Shown piece by piece: positions 6,619 through 14,897 of a stretch of DNA of 21,125 nt (the first letter of the stretch is position 1; each line of letters opens with the position of its first letter). Source of the stretch: CAYWMP01 sp964459445. GTDB lineage: Bacteria; Desulfobacterota; DSM-4660; Desulfatiglandales; HGW-15. The DNA lies in contig CAYWMP010000103.1 in the NCBI GenBank assembly GCA_964459445.1, positions 1-21,125 on the forward strand. Direction: 5' to 3'. Made by a program: the position numbers and the translations under genes. A model generated the notes under the pieces. The model was not told where the DNA came from. It did no database searches and was given only the letters and a program-made list of their open reading frames with translations.

Positions 6619-7248
6619 ATGAAAACGCTACTGTTTATTCTTATGGCTTATTTGTCTTTTGCAATTCAAGGGTGTGTCGTGCTGGATTATTTTAAGGGCA
6701 GCCCTAAAAAGGATCCGCTGGAGCTTGAAGTCATGAACACAAACTTGCAGAAGCGGATTGAGATTCTGGAAAAGGAAAAACAAAGGATTCGTGACGAATC
6801 TGAACGGGAGATCGCTAAGGCAAAGGACAAAAACAGACTTCTCAACAGGGATATTGAGAAGCTGAAAGAGGAAAATGATAGGATCCGCGGGGAGAACAAG
6901 GTCCTCGTGGAGCAGATGGCCAAAAGAAAAGTCGAAGAAAAGCGGACACCGCCGGCAAAAAGTGTAGAGAAGAAGGAAAAGCCGGTGAAGATTAGCGTCC
7001 TCAGTGGGGACGGTGACATCGGGTCGGCGAAGTCAATGGCTACCAAACTCAAGAAGTTAGGGTATGAGATCCATTCCATCGGAAAGGCGCCTCGCAGCAA
7101 CTTCACTCAAAACACCGTCTACTTCAAGAATAGAGCAAAAAGCAAGGGGCAGAAACTTGCATCGCGCCTAGGTAAGGACACGGTGCTGAAGCCATTGACC
7201 TGGAAGTCTGCCTATGACCTTATTGTCGTGACAGGCGAAGACTTTTGA
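6619..7248 (+). CDS. Lipoprotein with coiled coil and LytR_C-like domain
   Basis: The 209-residue product begins with a lipoprotein signal peptide ending IQGC, so Cys19 would be lipidated. Residues ~35-105 are a highly charged coiled coil rich in E/K/R. After a KR/P-rich linker, residues ~122-207 match the LytR_C (LytR/CpsA/Psr C-terminal) pattern: ISVLSGDGDIGSAK, LKKLGYEIHSIGKA, NTVYFKNRAKSKGQKLASRLG and DLIVVTGEDF. The protein would be membrane-anchored and project into the periplasm; a cell-envelope role is inferred. I chose the ATG at 6619, directly after an AGGGGGGG site, because it gives a proper signal peptide; a longer frame from 6544 does not. It is convergent with the methyltransferase gene. 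Confidence 0.8.
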   Translation: MKTLLFILMAYLSFAIQGCVVLDYFKGSPKKDPLELEVMNTNLQKRIEILEKEKQRIRDESEREIAKAKDKNRLLNRDIEKLKEENDRIRGENKVLVEQMAKRKVEEKRTPPAKSVEKKEKPVKISVLSGDGDIGSAKSMATKLKKLGYEIHSIGKAPRSNFTQNTVYFKNRAKSKGQKLASRLGKDTVLKPLTWKSAYDLIVVTGEDF

Positions 7249-7486
7249 GAGATCTTTCCTATGGGAGGGATTGGTGTTTCTGGGGTGATTATTTGTATAG
7301 TGATGGAAGACCGATTATAGACGCCGATCGTTATTTCCTGGATATTTTGATAGCTTGCATTTCGGTACGGATGTTTTCGGCGCAATCCGGACACAGACTA
7401 TGAGTAAAATCCGCTTCTGCGTGCAAAGAGATGGGACCCTGTTTCAAAACCCGGTCCTTTGTGCGGAAATTCCTTGCCACATTTCC

Positions 7487-8167
7487 CTAATAGGGTCTTC
7501 GGGGAATCATTCGACAAAGAACCAAGGAGATATCCTTTTCAGAGGAGCGTAGTCTCTTTTTGCGGGCTTCAATCTTGAAGGATTCTTGCATCTGTCTAAA
7601 AAACTCAACATTGGTCTTTCTCAGTTCAGCGGAAAGAAGGATCTCTCCTCCAGGTTTGAGCAGGGAGTCGAAAAGATTCAACAGTGGTTTAAAATCCTTT
7701 TCAAGATAGACGACTTCTGAACCCACGATGTAATCGAAACGCCCATCCAGATCAGGATCATTCCAATCGAGCTTTACTATTTGAAGGTTTGTGCAGTGAT
7801 TTAACAGGGCATTCGCCCTGGCGAAAGCCAGAGCCTGTGGATTATATTCAGTCATGGTCATACCGTGTCCAAAGCGTTCGGCAATGATACTTACCAAACC
7901 CACGCCGGCGCCAATTTCAAGAAATCTCATTTCAGGTTCAACGGTCATCCCTGCGAGATAATCCGCCAGAACAAGAGACGCTTCCCACAGCTTGGCCCAA
8001 AGCGGGAAATCACGGAGCGGATCTTCGGAGTCGATAAAGCCCTCCAGCGTTTTGGGCAAGTAAAAATGAAAATGCCTCCCCCTGACCTTTACATCCGATT
8101 GGTCGGTGTCATAGGTCTTTAAAAAGGATTCCAAAGAGAAATCTTTTTGTTGGCTTTCTTTTACCAT
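7487..8167 (-). CDS. Class I SAM-dependent methyltransferase (methyltransferase 16 / METTL-like)
   Basis: This 226-residue protein has SAM-binding motif I LEIGAGVGL at residues 83-91, an acidic motif MTEYNP (~105-110) that would bind the ribose, a KLDWND segment (~132-137) and a post-motif GSEVVYL (149-155). The upstream FPLWAKLWEAS is typical of the methyltransferase-16 group, which includes protein lysine methyltransferases and nicotinamide N-methylase-like enzymes. The substrate cannot be deduced. The ATG at 8167 has no clear ribosome-binding site. The gene follows the lytic transglycosylase gene on the same strand after a 162-nt gap, so co-transcription is possible but not shown. Confidence 0.85.
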   Translation of the reverse strand: MVKESQQKDFSLESFLKTYDTDQSDVKVRGRHFHFYLPKTLEGFIDSEDPLRDFPLWAKLWEASLVLADYLAGMTVEPEMRFLEIGAGVGLVSIIAERFGHGMTMTEYNPQALAFARANALLNHCTNLQIVKLDWNDPDLDGRFDYIVGSEVVYLEKDFKPLLNLFDSLLKPGGEILLSAELRKTNVEFFRQMQESFKIEARKKRLRSSEKDISLVLCRMIPRRPY

Positions 8168-8329
8168 GTGTGCGTCGTGTTTCGGTTTTCGGAATTTGAG
8201 TCGGCAAAGAAACTAAAGAATTAGCCCCTTTAAGGAGTTTTCAAGATGCTATATCCTATGAGCTGGATCGCTGTTAGACAGGGTTTTTATTTTGCAATGC
8301 TGGGGAAGTCAAGTAGTTGTGGGCTCTAA

Positions 8330-10339
8330 CTAGCCTACAGGCGCTACTACTGGGATGTTTACCTCTTGTAAAGGATGCAGTTCATTAAAGTCGAGGTCGG
8401 GGTTGTATTTTTTGATTAACCAGAAAGGCACTTCAAACTTCTCAGTGCAAAGGGACCATATGTTATCCCCATTTTTAATACGATACATTTTCAAACTCTC
8501 AATTTTGTAAGACTCAAAGAAGTCTTCTTCTATCTCCTTATGATATTCAAACCGTTTCTCTTCAAATTCCTCCTTTGATATTTTTACCAAGGGGATTTTG
8601 ACCTGTTGGCTGGTCCTTATGGGCTTGCCAAATCTGAAACCGTTCAGTTGTCTAATGCTTTTTGTGGGGGTATTCAACCAATCGGCATAGTGCCCTAAGG
8701 TTTCTTCCGCCTCCACGCGAATGATTCCGATACGCTTTCCTTTTTTTTCGATTAGCCGTTCAACATGCAAATTGCTGGTGACAACCGCCGGGTTGATAGA
8801 AGGCAACTCCAATTTTGCGAGTTGCTCTTTTTGTTTAGGTTGTGGAATCTCTTTCTGGGGTTCTGGTTTCGTTGTCTTTACCGACTGTCCTTTTCCCTCA
8901 GGGCTGGGTGGCCTGGGTTTGGCTTTTCTTTTCTTTTTGTTGATGGAATCGACCATGGCTAAACGACGAAGATCTTCATCCGGCCCTGGGATTCTGAGAT
9001 TCTGGAGAGCATAAATTGTTGCCCTTGAATTGAGATTGTTTGCCATAATCAGGTCTGATAGTTTGATGCGGTGCATCTTAGCGATCTTTCCGGCAGTATC
9101 TCCTTTCCGAACCGTGTAGAAGCGGCTGCGTTTTTGATGCGACTTATAAATGCTGTCCGGTGGTTTGCTTGCCAAACGCAAAGGTTTCTGACCGACCCGT
9201 TGGGGTAATCGAAGCCTGTACCCTTTGGGTACGAATTTTTGCCCCCTATATACCGGTTCGCGTAGCGCGAGGTTAAAGTCTCGGATGGTGTTCAAACTGA
9301 CTTCATAGAAACGGGCAAGGTCTTTTATTGTTGCGTACCCTTCAAGTTTCACTTCGAAAGTCCTGGGCGGTTTGTCAAACTTAAGTTGTCCAAAATACTC
9401 CCTGTGGTTCTTGGCCAATACCCTGGCCGCCAAAAACTCCGAATAAAAGTTGCGAGAAGCAAATCTGAAAAGCCTGGACTTATACCCCTTGAATATGGCC
9501 GGGTAGCTGCCTTTCTTTTTTTTGGCACGGGACATGCCTGCTGCGCCGTGATTATAGGCAGTAATTGCCAAGGGCCAGGTCCCAAGTTTTTCGTAGTTTT
9601 CTTTTAGGAGTCGAGCGGCCGCATGGGTTGCTCGGATGGGATCACGTCTTTCATCCAGTGTATATCCCACTTTCATGAAACGCTTGCCTGTTGAACGGGT
9701 GAATTGCCAGATGCCGGCCGCCCCAAACTTGCTGTAGGCCTTGGGGTTAAAAGATGATTCCACGTGGGGGAGGTAGGCTAAATCGACGGGAACGCCGTAT
9801 GAACGCAATATCCCCCTTATCTCATCCAGGTAGGCGCCTGAACGAATAAGTCCTTCCCTGAACCGGTTGTTCTGCCCCACCTGGCACCGAATGTCATTCA
9901 TGGACTTCCGATAGGTCCTCCGGGAAGCGTTTGGCCCAAACAAGGCTGCGACACGCCTGGCTTCAGGGGAAGGGATTGATGGATTTTTGGCTAATTGGGA
10001 AAGGATCTTCTTGTACTTACTCTTGGCATTTTTGATCCGGTATCTGTTTGTCCTGGTTGCACCGGGCTGTTCGCGTTTTTTGAGGCGGATCACTTCATAT
10101 ATAACATCGAGATTTTCGCTGTCATGAATGATTCCCTGCTCCGTTGAATACTTCGTATAAACCTTTTTCCAGAATTCCACATTCGGCTTCATGATGGGGT
10201 ATAGAGGAAAAGGTTCTCCTGCTCTGCAAAGACTGGTTAAGAGAAGTCCTTGGACCAGAATCAGAAAGGAAATCAAAATAATGATCCCCCGTTTCCACTG
10301 CTTATTCACGACATAATTTTGCCTATTTGCTTTTAACAT
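8330..10339 (-). CDS. mltD: Membrane-bound lytic murein transglycosylase D-like protein with LysM repeats
   Basis: This 669-residue periplasmic enzyme cleaves peptidoglycan glycan strands to 1,6-anhydro products. Residues ~18-40 are a signal peptide or anchor; no good lipobox is present, unlike E. coli MltD. The SLT catalytic domain spans ~180-310, with the catalytic Glu194 in PHVESSFNPKAYSKFGAAG, then GIWQFTRSTG and ITAYNHGAAG. C-terminal LysM-type repeats follow: a divergent one near 340-385, a clear one beginning SRFYTVRKGDTAGKIA, another divergent one, and a last one beginning MYRIKNGDNIWSL. Between the second and third is a Pro/Lys/Gln-rich linker. AGGA lies 8 nt before the ATG, and a good promoter lies 67 nt upstream. 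The product is longer than E. coli MltD (~450). Confidence 0.93.
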   Translation of the reverse strand: MLKANRQNYVVNKQWKRGIIILISFLILVQGLLLTSLCRAGEPFPLYPIMKPNVEFWKKVYTKYSTEQGIIHDSENLDVIYEVIRLKKREQPGATRTNRYRIKNAKSKYKKILSQLAKNPSIPSPEARRVAALFGPNASRRTYRKSMNDIRCQVGQNNRFREGLIRSGAYLDEIRGILRSYGVPVDLAYLPHVESSFNPKAYSKFGAAGIWQFTRSTGKRFMKVGYTLDERRDPIRATHAAARLLKENYEKLGTWPLAITAYNHGAAGMSRAKKKKGSYPAIFKGYKSRLFRFASRNFYSEFLAARVLAKNHREYFGQLKFDKPPRTFEVKLEGYATIKDLARFYEVSLNTIRDFNLALREPVYRGQKFVPKGYRLRLPQRVGQKPLRLASKPPDSIYKSHQKRSRFYTVRKGDTAGKIAKMHRIKLSDLIMANNLNSRATIYALQNLRIPGPDEDLRRLAMVDSINKKKRKAKPRPPSPEGKGQSVKTTKPEPQKEIPQPKQKEQLAKLELPSINPAVVTSNLHVERLIEKKGKRIGIIRVEAEETLGHYADWLNTPTKSIRQLNGFRFGKPIRTSQQVKIPLVKISKEEFEEKRFEYHKEIEEDFFESYKIESLKMYRIKNGDNIWSLCTEKFEVPFWLIKKYNPDLDFNELHPLQEVNIPVVAPVG

Positions 10340-10657
10340 AAGAACAATCCTAAGATTCCACCACGCCCTATCCGCCTCGTCATAAAGCGTGTGTTATCGA
10401 CCTCCTATATAATGGGGAATTTCTTTGAGTCAATCACTATTAAAGCAGAAATCGTGCCAACGCCGAAACAAACATATCCTTTGCAATAACAGATAGATAA
10501 GGTTAAGGGCCGCATTCAGTTTTATTCAGTAGGAGGCTCGGCCTATTTTGTCTTTGACAATGCGCCAGATGTTTGACCCTTTAGGGATTGGTTTTGCATA
10601 CTTTTGTCGGCAGCTGATGGAAAATCAGACCTAATGAAGGTATTTGAGGGGCGGACA
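10340..10657. other. Intergenic region upstream of the transglycosylase gene
   Basis: It holds the - strand promoter listed below. I see no coding frame, RNA gene or strong terminator in the rest, only a short CTGAT/ATCAG inverted repeat near 10615-10629 without a U-run. Confidence 0.45.
10406..10433 (-). promoter_or_regulatory. Sigma-70 promoter for the transglycosylase gene
   Basis: Read on the - strand, TTGACT (10433-10428) is followed after 16 nt by TATATA (10411-10406). The -10 box ends 67 nt before the ATG at 10339. Confidence 0.55.
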
Positions 10658-12055
10658 CTAGGTCCCTGTATTTGGAATCCTTTTGAATTCATCGCTTCGC
10701 CGCATTTGCCACCAGGCGAAAAGGAGAAGGACCAAAAAGGTCAGAATAAAATAACCAGGGAACCAGCCGATGGATTCCATAAACACACTATCCTCAAGCC
10801 CAAGTCCCCCAAGATGGGTTGGGGCCGCGGCTATCCTGCCTCTCAGAAAAACCAGGAGAAGGGAATAGAGGACGCCTATTAAACCATAGGCCAGGTTCAG
10901 AGAAAGTCCTTTGAAACTGAGGACGGTGGCCCTCTGTTCTGAATCGGTGATCCTATTGAGATAGTGACTAATGAAAAAGCCCAGAAGATACATCACACTA
11001 AAAAGAAGCAATACCGGGAAGAGCCCGAATAGAGGGAAAAAAGGAACCATTCCGATAAGACCAACCAGGGTTAAGGTAGAGAGAATCCCCAGATTAAAGG
11101 CGGGGCTGTGTCTTTCCACGAGACCTAATGCGATGCGTGGAATAAAAAGCCCGAGAACAGCCATTCCAGCCCCTATCAGCCCGAAGGACGCCTCAGGAAT
11201 TTGAATAAGCCGATAGTATTGGCTATTAAGGGTTATAACCATACGGATTGTACTGTCGAAGAGCAAACCGGCGGCAATGATCACCAGGGCGAAGGGTGTC
11301 TTTAATATCCAACGACCGGCTCGAAACGTTAAAAGAAAGGCATCCTTTATGGTGACGCCATTTCCAAGATCGTTATTGGACATGAGGCTTGGTCCTACCT
11401 CGTGCATCCGAAGAGTCGTAACAAGAGTCATAACAGCCATAAACAAGGTAAGGAAAAGGGGGAACCTTAGCGTGACACCCTGTTCAAGAGATATATCAAG
11501 ACCAAAAAAATCAGCAACACCTTGCATCAGCGAGGGATCATAGACAGCTGCCCCTAGACTCATGGCGCCAATAAAAGCGATAGACTGGGCACGCATTTGT
11601 CTTTCGAGGACGCGTCCCCAATCCCCAACATGGCCTTCCTGTTTCAGAGAATCATAGGCGAGGGCTTCGTCGGCGCCGCTTGCAGCGGCCTCCGCAGTCC
11701 CGCTCAGGACACGATTGACGAGAAAGACTGCAAATAAGAGATCGGGATTTCCTCGCGGCGCGAAACAAAGGAGCACCATTTCCATCACCATCAATACACC
11801 GGCACATACAAGAAGATTGCGTCGACCAATGGTGTCGGCTAAGGCGCCGGATGGCACTTCCAGAAGTACGATAGTGATTGCCCAAGCGACATTAAGCAAA
11901 GCAAACTGTTCAAGGCTCAGGCCGAAGTCCAGAAAAAGGATAGTGAATACGGGGTAGTAAAATCTCGCGTTAAAGAAAATACGAAAGGCGATAAACTGAC
12001 GGATATTGGTTATTCTAAATGGCGACTTTTCGGGCAGGTTATTCACGGCAGGCAA
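10658..12055 (-). CDS. Major facilitator superfamily transporter
   Basis: The 465-residue product is a polytopic inner-membrane protein with about 12 hydrophobic segments. The loop between segments 2 and 3 has the MFS motif A-like signature GALADTIGRRN (~residues 71-81). Charged central residues near 215-235 separate the two halves. The closest general type is a proton-driven drug or metabolite exporter, but substrate specificity cannot be read from sequence. The start is a TTG at 12055 with AAGGA 9 nt upstream; a GTG nine bases later is a weaker alternative. A promoter with TTGACT and TATTTA lies about 110 nt upstream. The gene stands between the sigma factor and transglycosylase genes on the same strand, with gaps over 300 nt on each side, so it is probably its own unit. 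Confidence 0.85.
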   Translation of the reverse strand: MPAVNNLPEKSPFRITNIRQFIAFRIFFNARFYYPVFTILFLDFGLSLEQFALLNVAWAITIVLLEVPSGALADTIGRRNLLVCAGVLMVMEMVLLCFAPRGNPDLLFAVFLVNRVLSGTAEAAASGADEALAYDSLKQEGHVGDWGRVLERQMRAQSIAFIGAMSLGAAVYDPSLMQGVADFFGLDISLEQGVTLRFPLFLTLFMAVMTLVTTLRMHEVGPSLMSNNDLGNGVTIKDAFLLTFRAGRWILKTPFALVIIAAGLLFDSTIRMVITLNSQYYRLIQIPEASFGLIGAGMAVLGLFIPRIALGLVERHSPAFNLGILSTLTLVGLIGMVPFFPLFGLFPVLLLFSVMYLLGFFISHYLNRITDSEQRATVLSFKGLSLNLAYGLIGVLYSLLLVFLRGRIAAAPTHLGGLGLEDSVFMESIGWFPGYFILTFLVLLLFAWWQMRRSDEFKRIPNTGT

Positions 12056-12163
12056 ATGTGTTTGTCCTTCGCTATATCAGTGATCATTATAAGCCGGGGA
12101 GATGCTCCCTTTTTGTTTAAGATGAAGCACAGAAGAATTTCAATGAGATACAATTATGGCCAC

Positions 12164-12192
12164 TAAATATCCTAGTTGCCCTATTAAGTCAA
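12164..12192 (-). promoter_or_regulatory. Sigma-70 promoter for the MFS gene
   Basis: Read on the - strand, TTGACT (12192-12187) is separated by 17 nt from TATTTA (12169-12164), about 108 nt before the TTG start. Confidence 0.5.
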
Positions 12193-12305
12193 AGAATTCG
12201 GTTTCGCAAAAATCTGCACCGCAATGAATCTTCAGAAGTGCGTTTCATTTTGGTGAAAGGGTAGGTTTAACCTATCCGACTTGGCACACAGGACCCTGAT
12301 TTTAT

Positions 12306-12355
12306 AGGGCAATGGTCTCCGAAGGAAATCCATGCCTCGTGGAGTCCAATGCCCT
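12306..12355 (-). terminator. Long hairpin after the sigma factor gene
   Basis: Two 15-nt arms (12306-12320 and 12341-12355) pair at 13 positions around a 20-nt loop, 11 nt past the sigma factor stop codon. On the - strand it is followed by ATAAAATC rather than a U-run, so termination strength is uncertain; it may protect the 3' end. Confidence 0.45.
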
Positions 12356-12366
12356 TTCATCAAAGT

Positions 12367-13929
12367 TTACTCGGTAGGGGATTCAAGGTTGCCGCGTCTG
12401 CTGGGATGCCGCAGCTTTTTGAGGGTTTTTGCTTGGATTTGACGAATACGCTCACGGGTCAAACCAAATTCTTGACTTACTTCTTGTAGAGTTTGTTCAG
12501 CCTTTTCACCAATTCCAAATCTTTTTCGAAGTATCCTTTCTTCCCTCGGGGTCAGTGTGGAGAGGATCATATGGGTTTGCTCTGCCATATTTCTTTGGAT
12601 CACGGCCGTTTCGGGGGAAACAACTCTTTTGTCCTCAATAACGTCCACCAGCGAAGCGTCCGTGTCTCCAATGGGGCTCTCCAATGAGACAGTGTGTCTC
12701 CGGCTTATTATCTCAAGGACTTCCATCACTTCCTCGAAGGGGAGCTTTGTTTTTTCGGCAATCTCGTCAGGTGCAGGCTTCCGTCCCAGGGCCTGGTGCA
12801 GCTGCTGGCTGGCTCTTCCCACCTTATTGATAATTTCCGTTTTATGAACAGGAATTCGAATGGTCTGGGCCTGGTTCTTAATCACTCGGTTTATTGCTTG
12901 CCATATCCACCACTTTGCGTATGTGCTGAACTTAAATCCCTTATGATAATCGAACTTATCCACGGCCCGCATGAGCCCGATATTGCCTTCTTGAATGAGA
13001 TCAAGAAGGTGAAGCCCTTGGTTGACATACTTTTTTGCAATGCTGATCACAAGGCGCAGGTTGGCTTTAACGAGTTCGTGTTTGGCGTCTTTGGTGTCTG
13101 CCTGTGCCATCTGGGCCTTCTTGAAATCCTCTTTGAGTTGTCTGCTCTTGGTTTTGATTTCCTTTTCAATCTTTTTGATTTCCAGGAAGGCCGGGCGGAT
13201 CTTTTCTCCTATCTTTATGAGCTTTCTATTTTTTGGCTGCGGCTTTTTTCTAGCGGTGCCGAATAGTTTTTGGAGCTCTTTTCGCGGGAGCCCCGATTCC
13301 CTTTCACACTTTTCAATCTCCTTTTCAGCGCACTCAATCTTTTCCACATAGGTATAAAGATGCTGGATTATTCTATCTATGTCGCGATCCGAGAGATTTA
13401 GGGCCCTGAACTTTGTCTGCATTTTGCGAAGGATAGCCCTTTGCTCTTTCTTTATTTTGGAATCCGTTGAGCGCTTTTTTCTGAGAAGGGTGAGCTTTTT
13501 GGACAACCCCGCAAGGGCCTCTATCTTTTCATAAAGATATCCCGTCTGTCCCTTGTCCGAAGGGAGTTCAACATCGTCATCTAATGTTTCCCCTTTGCTG
13601 GCCTGCAACTGATCCGCAACGCAAAAAAGGTATCGGATAAGAGGGGGATAACTAAACAGGACCTCGGCAACGGCCTTCTGGCCGTTCTCGATGCGCTTGG
13701 CAATGGCAACCTCTTGCTCCCTAGTTAAAAGAGACACCCGTGCCATTTCCCTGAAATAGAGTCTCAGAGAAACATCTTTTTGCCCGTCATCAGGGTAGGA
13801 TTTCTCTTTTTCAAACAGAGGTTCCCGTTCACGCTCCGTATTTTCTTCTTCACCGTAGTCGAAACCCAGTTCTTTAACGGCACACATCTTTTCGATTTTT
13901 TCTAATTTTGACATGCTAATCTCAATCAT
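12367..13929 (-). CDS. RpoD-like sigma-70 factor lacking region 1.1
   Basis: This 520-residue factor directs RNA polymerase to promoters. Only about 52 residues precede region 1.2 (VSLRLYFREMARVSLLTREQE), so region 1.1 is missing. A lysine-rich non-conserved region of about 190 residues follows, then region 2 (NLRLVISIAKKY, LDLIQEGNIGLMRAVDKFDY, KFSTYAKWW), region 3 (IRIPVHKTEIINKV) and region 4 with the -35-binding helix-turn-helix (EVSQEFGLTRERIRQIQAKTLKKLRHPSR). Region 2.4 reads W340-W341-I-W343-Q344-A-I-N347, where E. coli RpoD has WWIRQAIT: the Arg and Thr are replaced by Trp and Asn. It may be a paralogue of the housekeeping factor. The ATG at 13929 is used; ATG 13914 (MSKLEK) is possible. 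Neither has an ideal ribosome-binding site. Confidence 0.9.
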   Translation of the reverse strand: MIEISMSKLEKIEKMCAVKELGFDYGEEENTEREREPLFEKEKSYPDDGQKDVSLRLYFREMARVSLLTREQEVAIAKRIENGQKAVAEVLFSYPPLIRYLFCVADQLQASKGETLDDDVELPSDKGQTGYLYEKIEALAGLSKKLTLLRKKRSTDSKIKKEQRAILRKMQTKFRALNLSDRDIDRIIQHLYTYVEKIECAEKEIEKCERESGLPRKELQKLFGTARKKPQPKNRKLIKIGEKIRPAFLEIKKIEKEIKTKSRQLKEDFKKAQMAQADTKDAKHELVKANLRLVISIAKKYVNQGLHLLDLIQEGNIGLMRAVDKFDYHKGFKFSTYAKWWIWQAINRVIKNQAQTIRIPVHKTEIINKVGRASQQLHQALGRKPAPDEIAEKTKLPFEEVMEVLEIISRRHTVSLESPIGDTDASLVDVIEDKRVVSPETAVIQRNMAEQTHMILSTLTPREERILRKRFGIGEKAEQTLQEVSQEFGLTRERIRQIQAKTLKKLRHPSRRGNLESPTE

Positions 13930-14136
13930 CCGATCTATTTAATCTCCTCAAGTAGACGTCCCCAAAACCCAATTCTACAATACGCAAAAGGCACACCAAA
14001 GGATTCGCCCTAAATACTGGAATATCGGCTTTTAGAGATCATTACTTGAGTTTTACAATCCTAAAATAAGGCGGTAATGGGTATTTTCAAGGGTCTAATG
14101 CAAAGGAGATCAAAGTAGAGGGGTGAGTAGCGCTTC

Positions 14137-14165
14137 TTGATTTCAAATGGGTTGGTTATTATTTT
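14137..14165 (+). promoter_or_regulatory. Possible sigma-70 promoter for the CXXCH protein gene
   Basis: TTGATT (14137-14142) and TATTTT (14160-14165) are 17 nt apart, 34 nt before the GTG start at 14200. Confidence 0.4.
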
Positions 14166-14199
14166 GATTTTAGGAATTCGGAAAAGGGAGGTGATACCC

Positions 14200-14379
14200 G
14201 TGGAAAGCAAATACCTCCATGAGACCTTTAATTCTGACAGCAGTGAATTTGATCATAAATTTACCGAATATCTCAATCATAAGGCCAAGGATCACTGGAC
14301 GGTGAAGGATTGCTCATACTGCCATGACAGCGACAATAAAAAGATGTGGGCATCGTGTCTTTTTAAGAGAAAATTCTAG
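14200..14379 (+). CDS. Small CXXCH-containing protein
   Basis: This 59-residue protein starts at a GTG with the strong site GGGAGGTG about 8 nt upstream and ends before a textbook terminator, so it is a self-contained transcription unit. Residues 38-42 read C-S-Y-C-H and a further Cys is at 53. CXXCH is the heme-c attachment motif, but there is no signal peptide, so covalent heme is unlikely; a zinc or iron site is more probable. The N-terminal half is polar and rich in His, Asp and Glu, with an amphipathic look (DHKFTEYLNHKAKDHW). I do not recognise a family. The first 21 residues of the longer frame from 14137 overlap the proposed promoter. Confidence 0.65.
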   Translation: MESKYLHETFNSDSSEFDHKFTEYLNHKAKDHWTVKDCSYCHDSDNKKMWASCLFKRKF

Positions 14380-14462
14380 CAGAGTTTTCCCCAATCATAT
14401 GTGAATGCATTGAATTCACTCACCCGAAGGTAAACATAAAAACGATCGCAACACATAAGGCT

Positions 14463-14490
14463 AGGGCCGGGGAAACTCGGCCCTTTTTTT
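14463..14490 (+). terminator. Rho-independent terminator
   Basis: AGGGCCG (14463-14469), an 8-nt loop, CGGCCCT (14478-14484) and a run of seven T. This is the clearest intrinsic terminator in the window and ends the transcript of the small CXXCH gene 84 nt upstream. Confidence 0.85.
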
Positions 14491-14897
14491 CTGATCTGTA
14501 GCAACCCTAATGGAATTCCTCAAGCATTTAACAAATCCTAAACATCCTTCATTATAAATAAGACCATAAACCGATTTTAGCCAAGGGGCCTTTCTTCTCA
14601 CTAATAATAGGTTCTTCGGAACATATTTCCACGGGTAGGAAACAAACATCCCACCGCATGATCTTGTTTTTCAGGCGAAATCCGGCAACTGACTGATAAT
14701 ATGGATCAAAATATCATTCTGGGCGATGGTACGATTCTTGCGAAATTCATAATTTAGGAAGATGTCCGGCTAGCCTTTAAATACCTCTGTGAGCGTTTTA
14801 AGGCATTGACTTCTGTAGGAAATGCCGAGGCATCTTGGATGAGGAAAAGGGTTTTTGGGTGTAATTCATTTGTCATATTTTATGAAAGGGGAGAAAA
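14491..14897. other. Stretch without a confident gene
   Basis: A frame starting at ATG 14701 is interrupted by TAG at 14755-14757 and otherwise open to 14955 (see findings). No promoter, RNA gene or repeat is clear. Confidence 0.35.

Larger units (their letters stand above)
12056..12366. other. Intergenic region between sigma factor and MFS genes
   Basis: It contains the MFS promoter and the hairpin after the sigma factor gene, both listed separately. A further GGGAG-ATGC... hairpin (GGGAG 12097-12101, CTCCC 12105-12109) followed by five T on the + strand has no + strand gene upstream to serve. A TATAAT on the - strand at 12091-12086 lacks a -35 box. Confidence 0.45.

Noticed and set aside
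8721..9014. 97-residue + strand frame inside the transglycosylase gene
   Set aside because: It is the complement of the Pro/Lys-rich linker and LysM coding region; low-complexity hydrophobic shadow.
12097..12114. Terminator on the + strand
   Set aside because: A 5-bp stem plus five T is present, but no + strand gene lies upstream, so it was left unassigned.
12281..12299. Sigma-54 promoter starting TTGGCAC
   Set aside because: The required GC-containing -12 element at the right spacing is absent.
12694..13266. 190-residue + strand frame opposite the sigma factor gene
   Set aside because: The - strand frame has full sigma-70 region motifs; the + frame is a hydrophobic antisense shadow.
14200..14379. 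Heme c protein because of CXXCH
   Set aside because: No signal peptide is present, and cytochrome c maturation takes place outside the cytoplasm.
14461..14649. 62-residue frame on the - strand
   Set aside because: Its 3' end is made of the + strand terminator hairpin, and it has no domain or good start signal.
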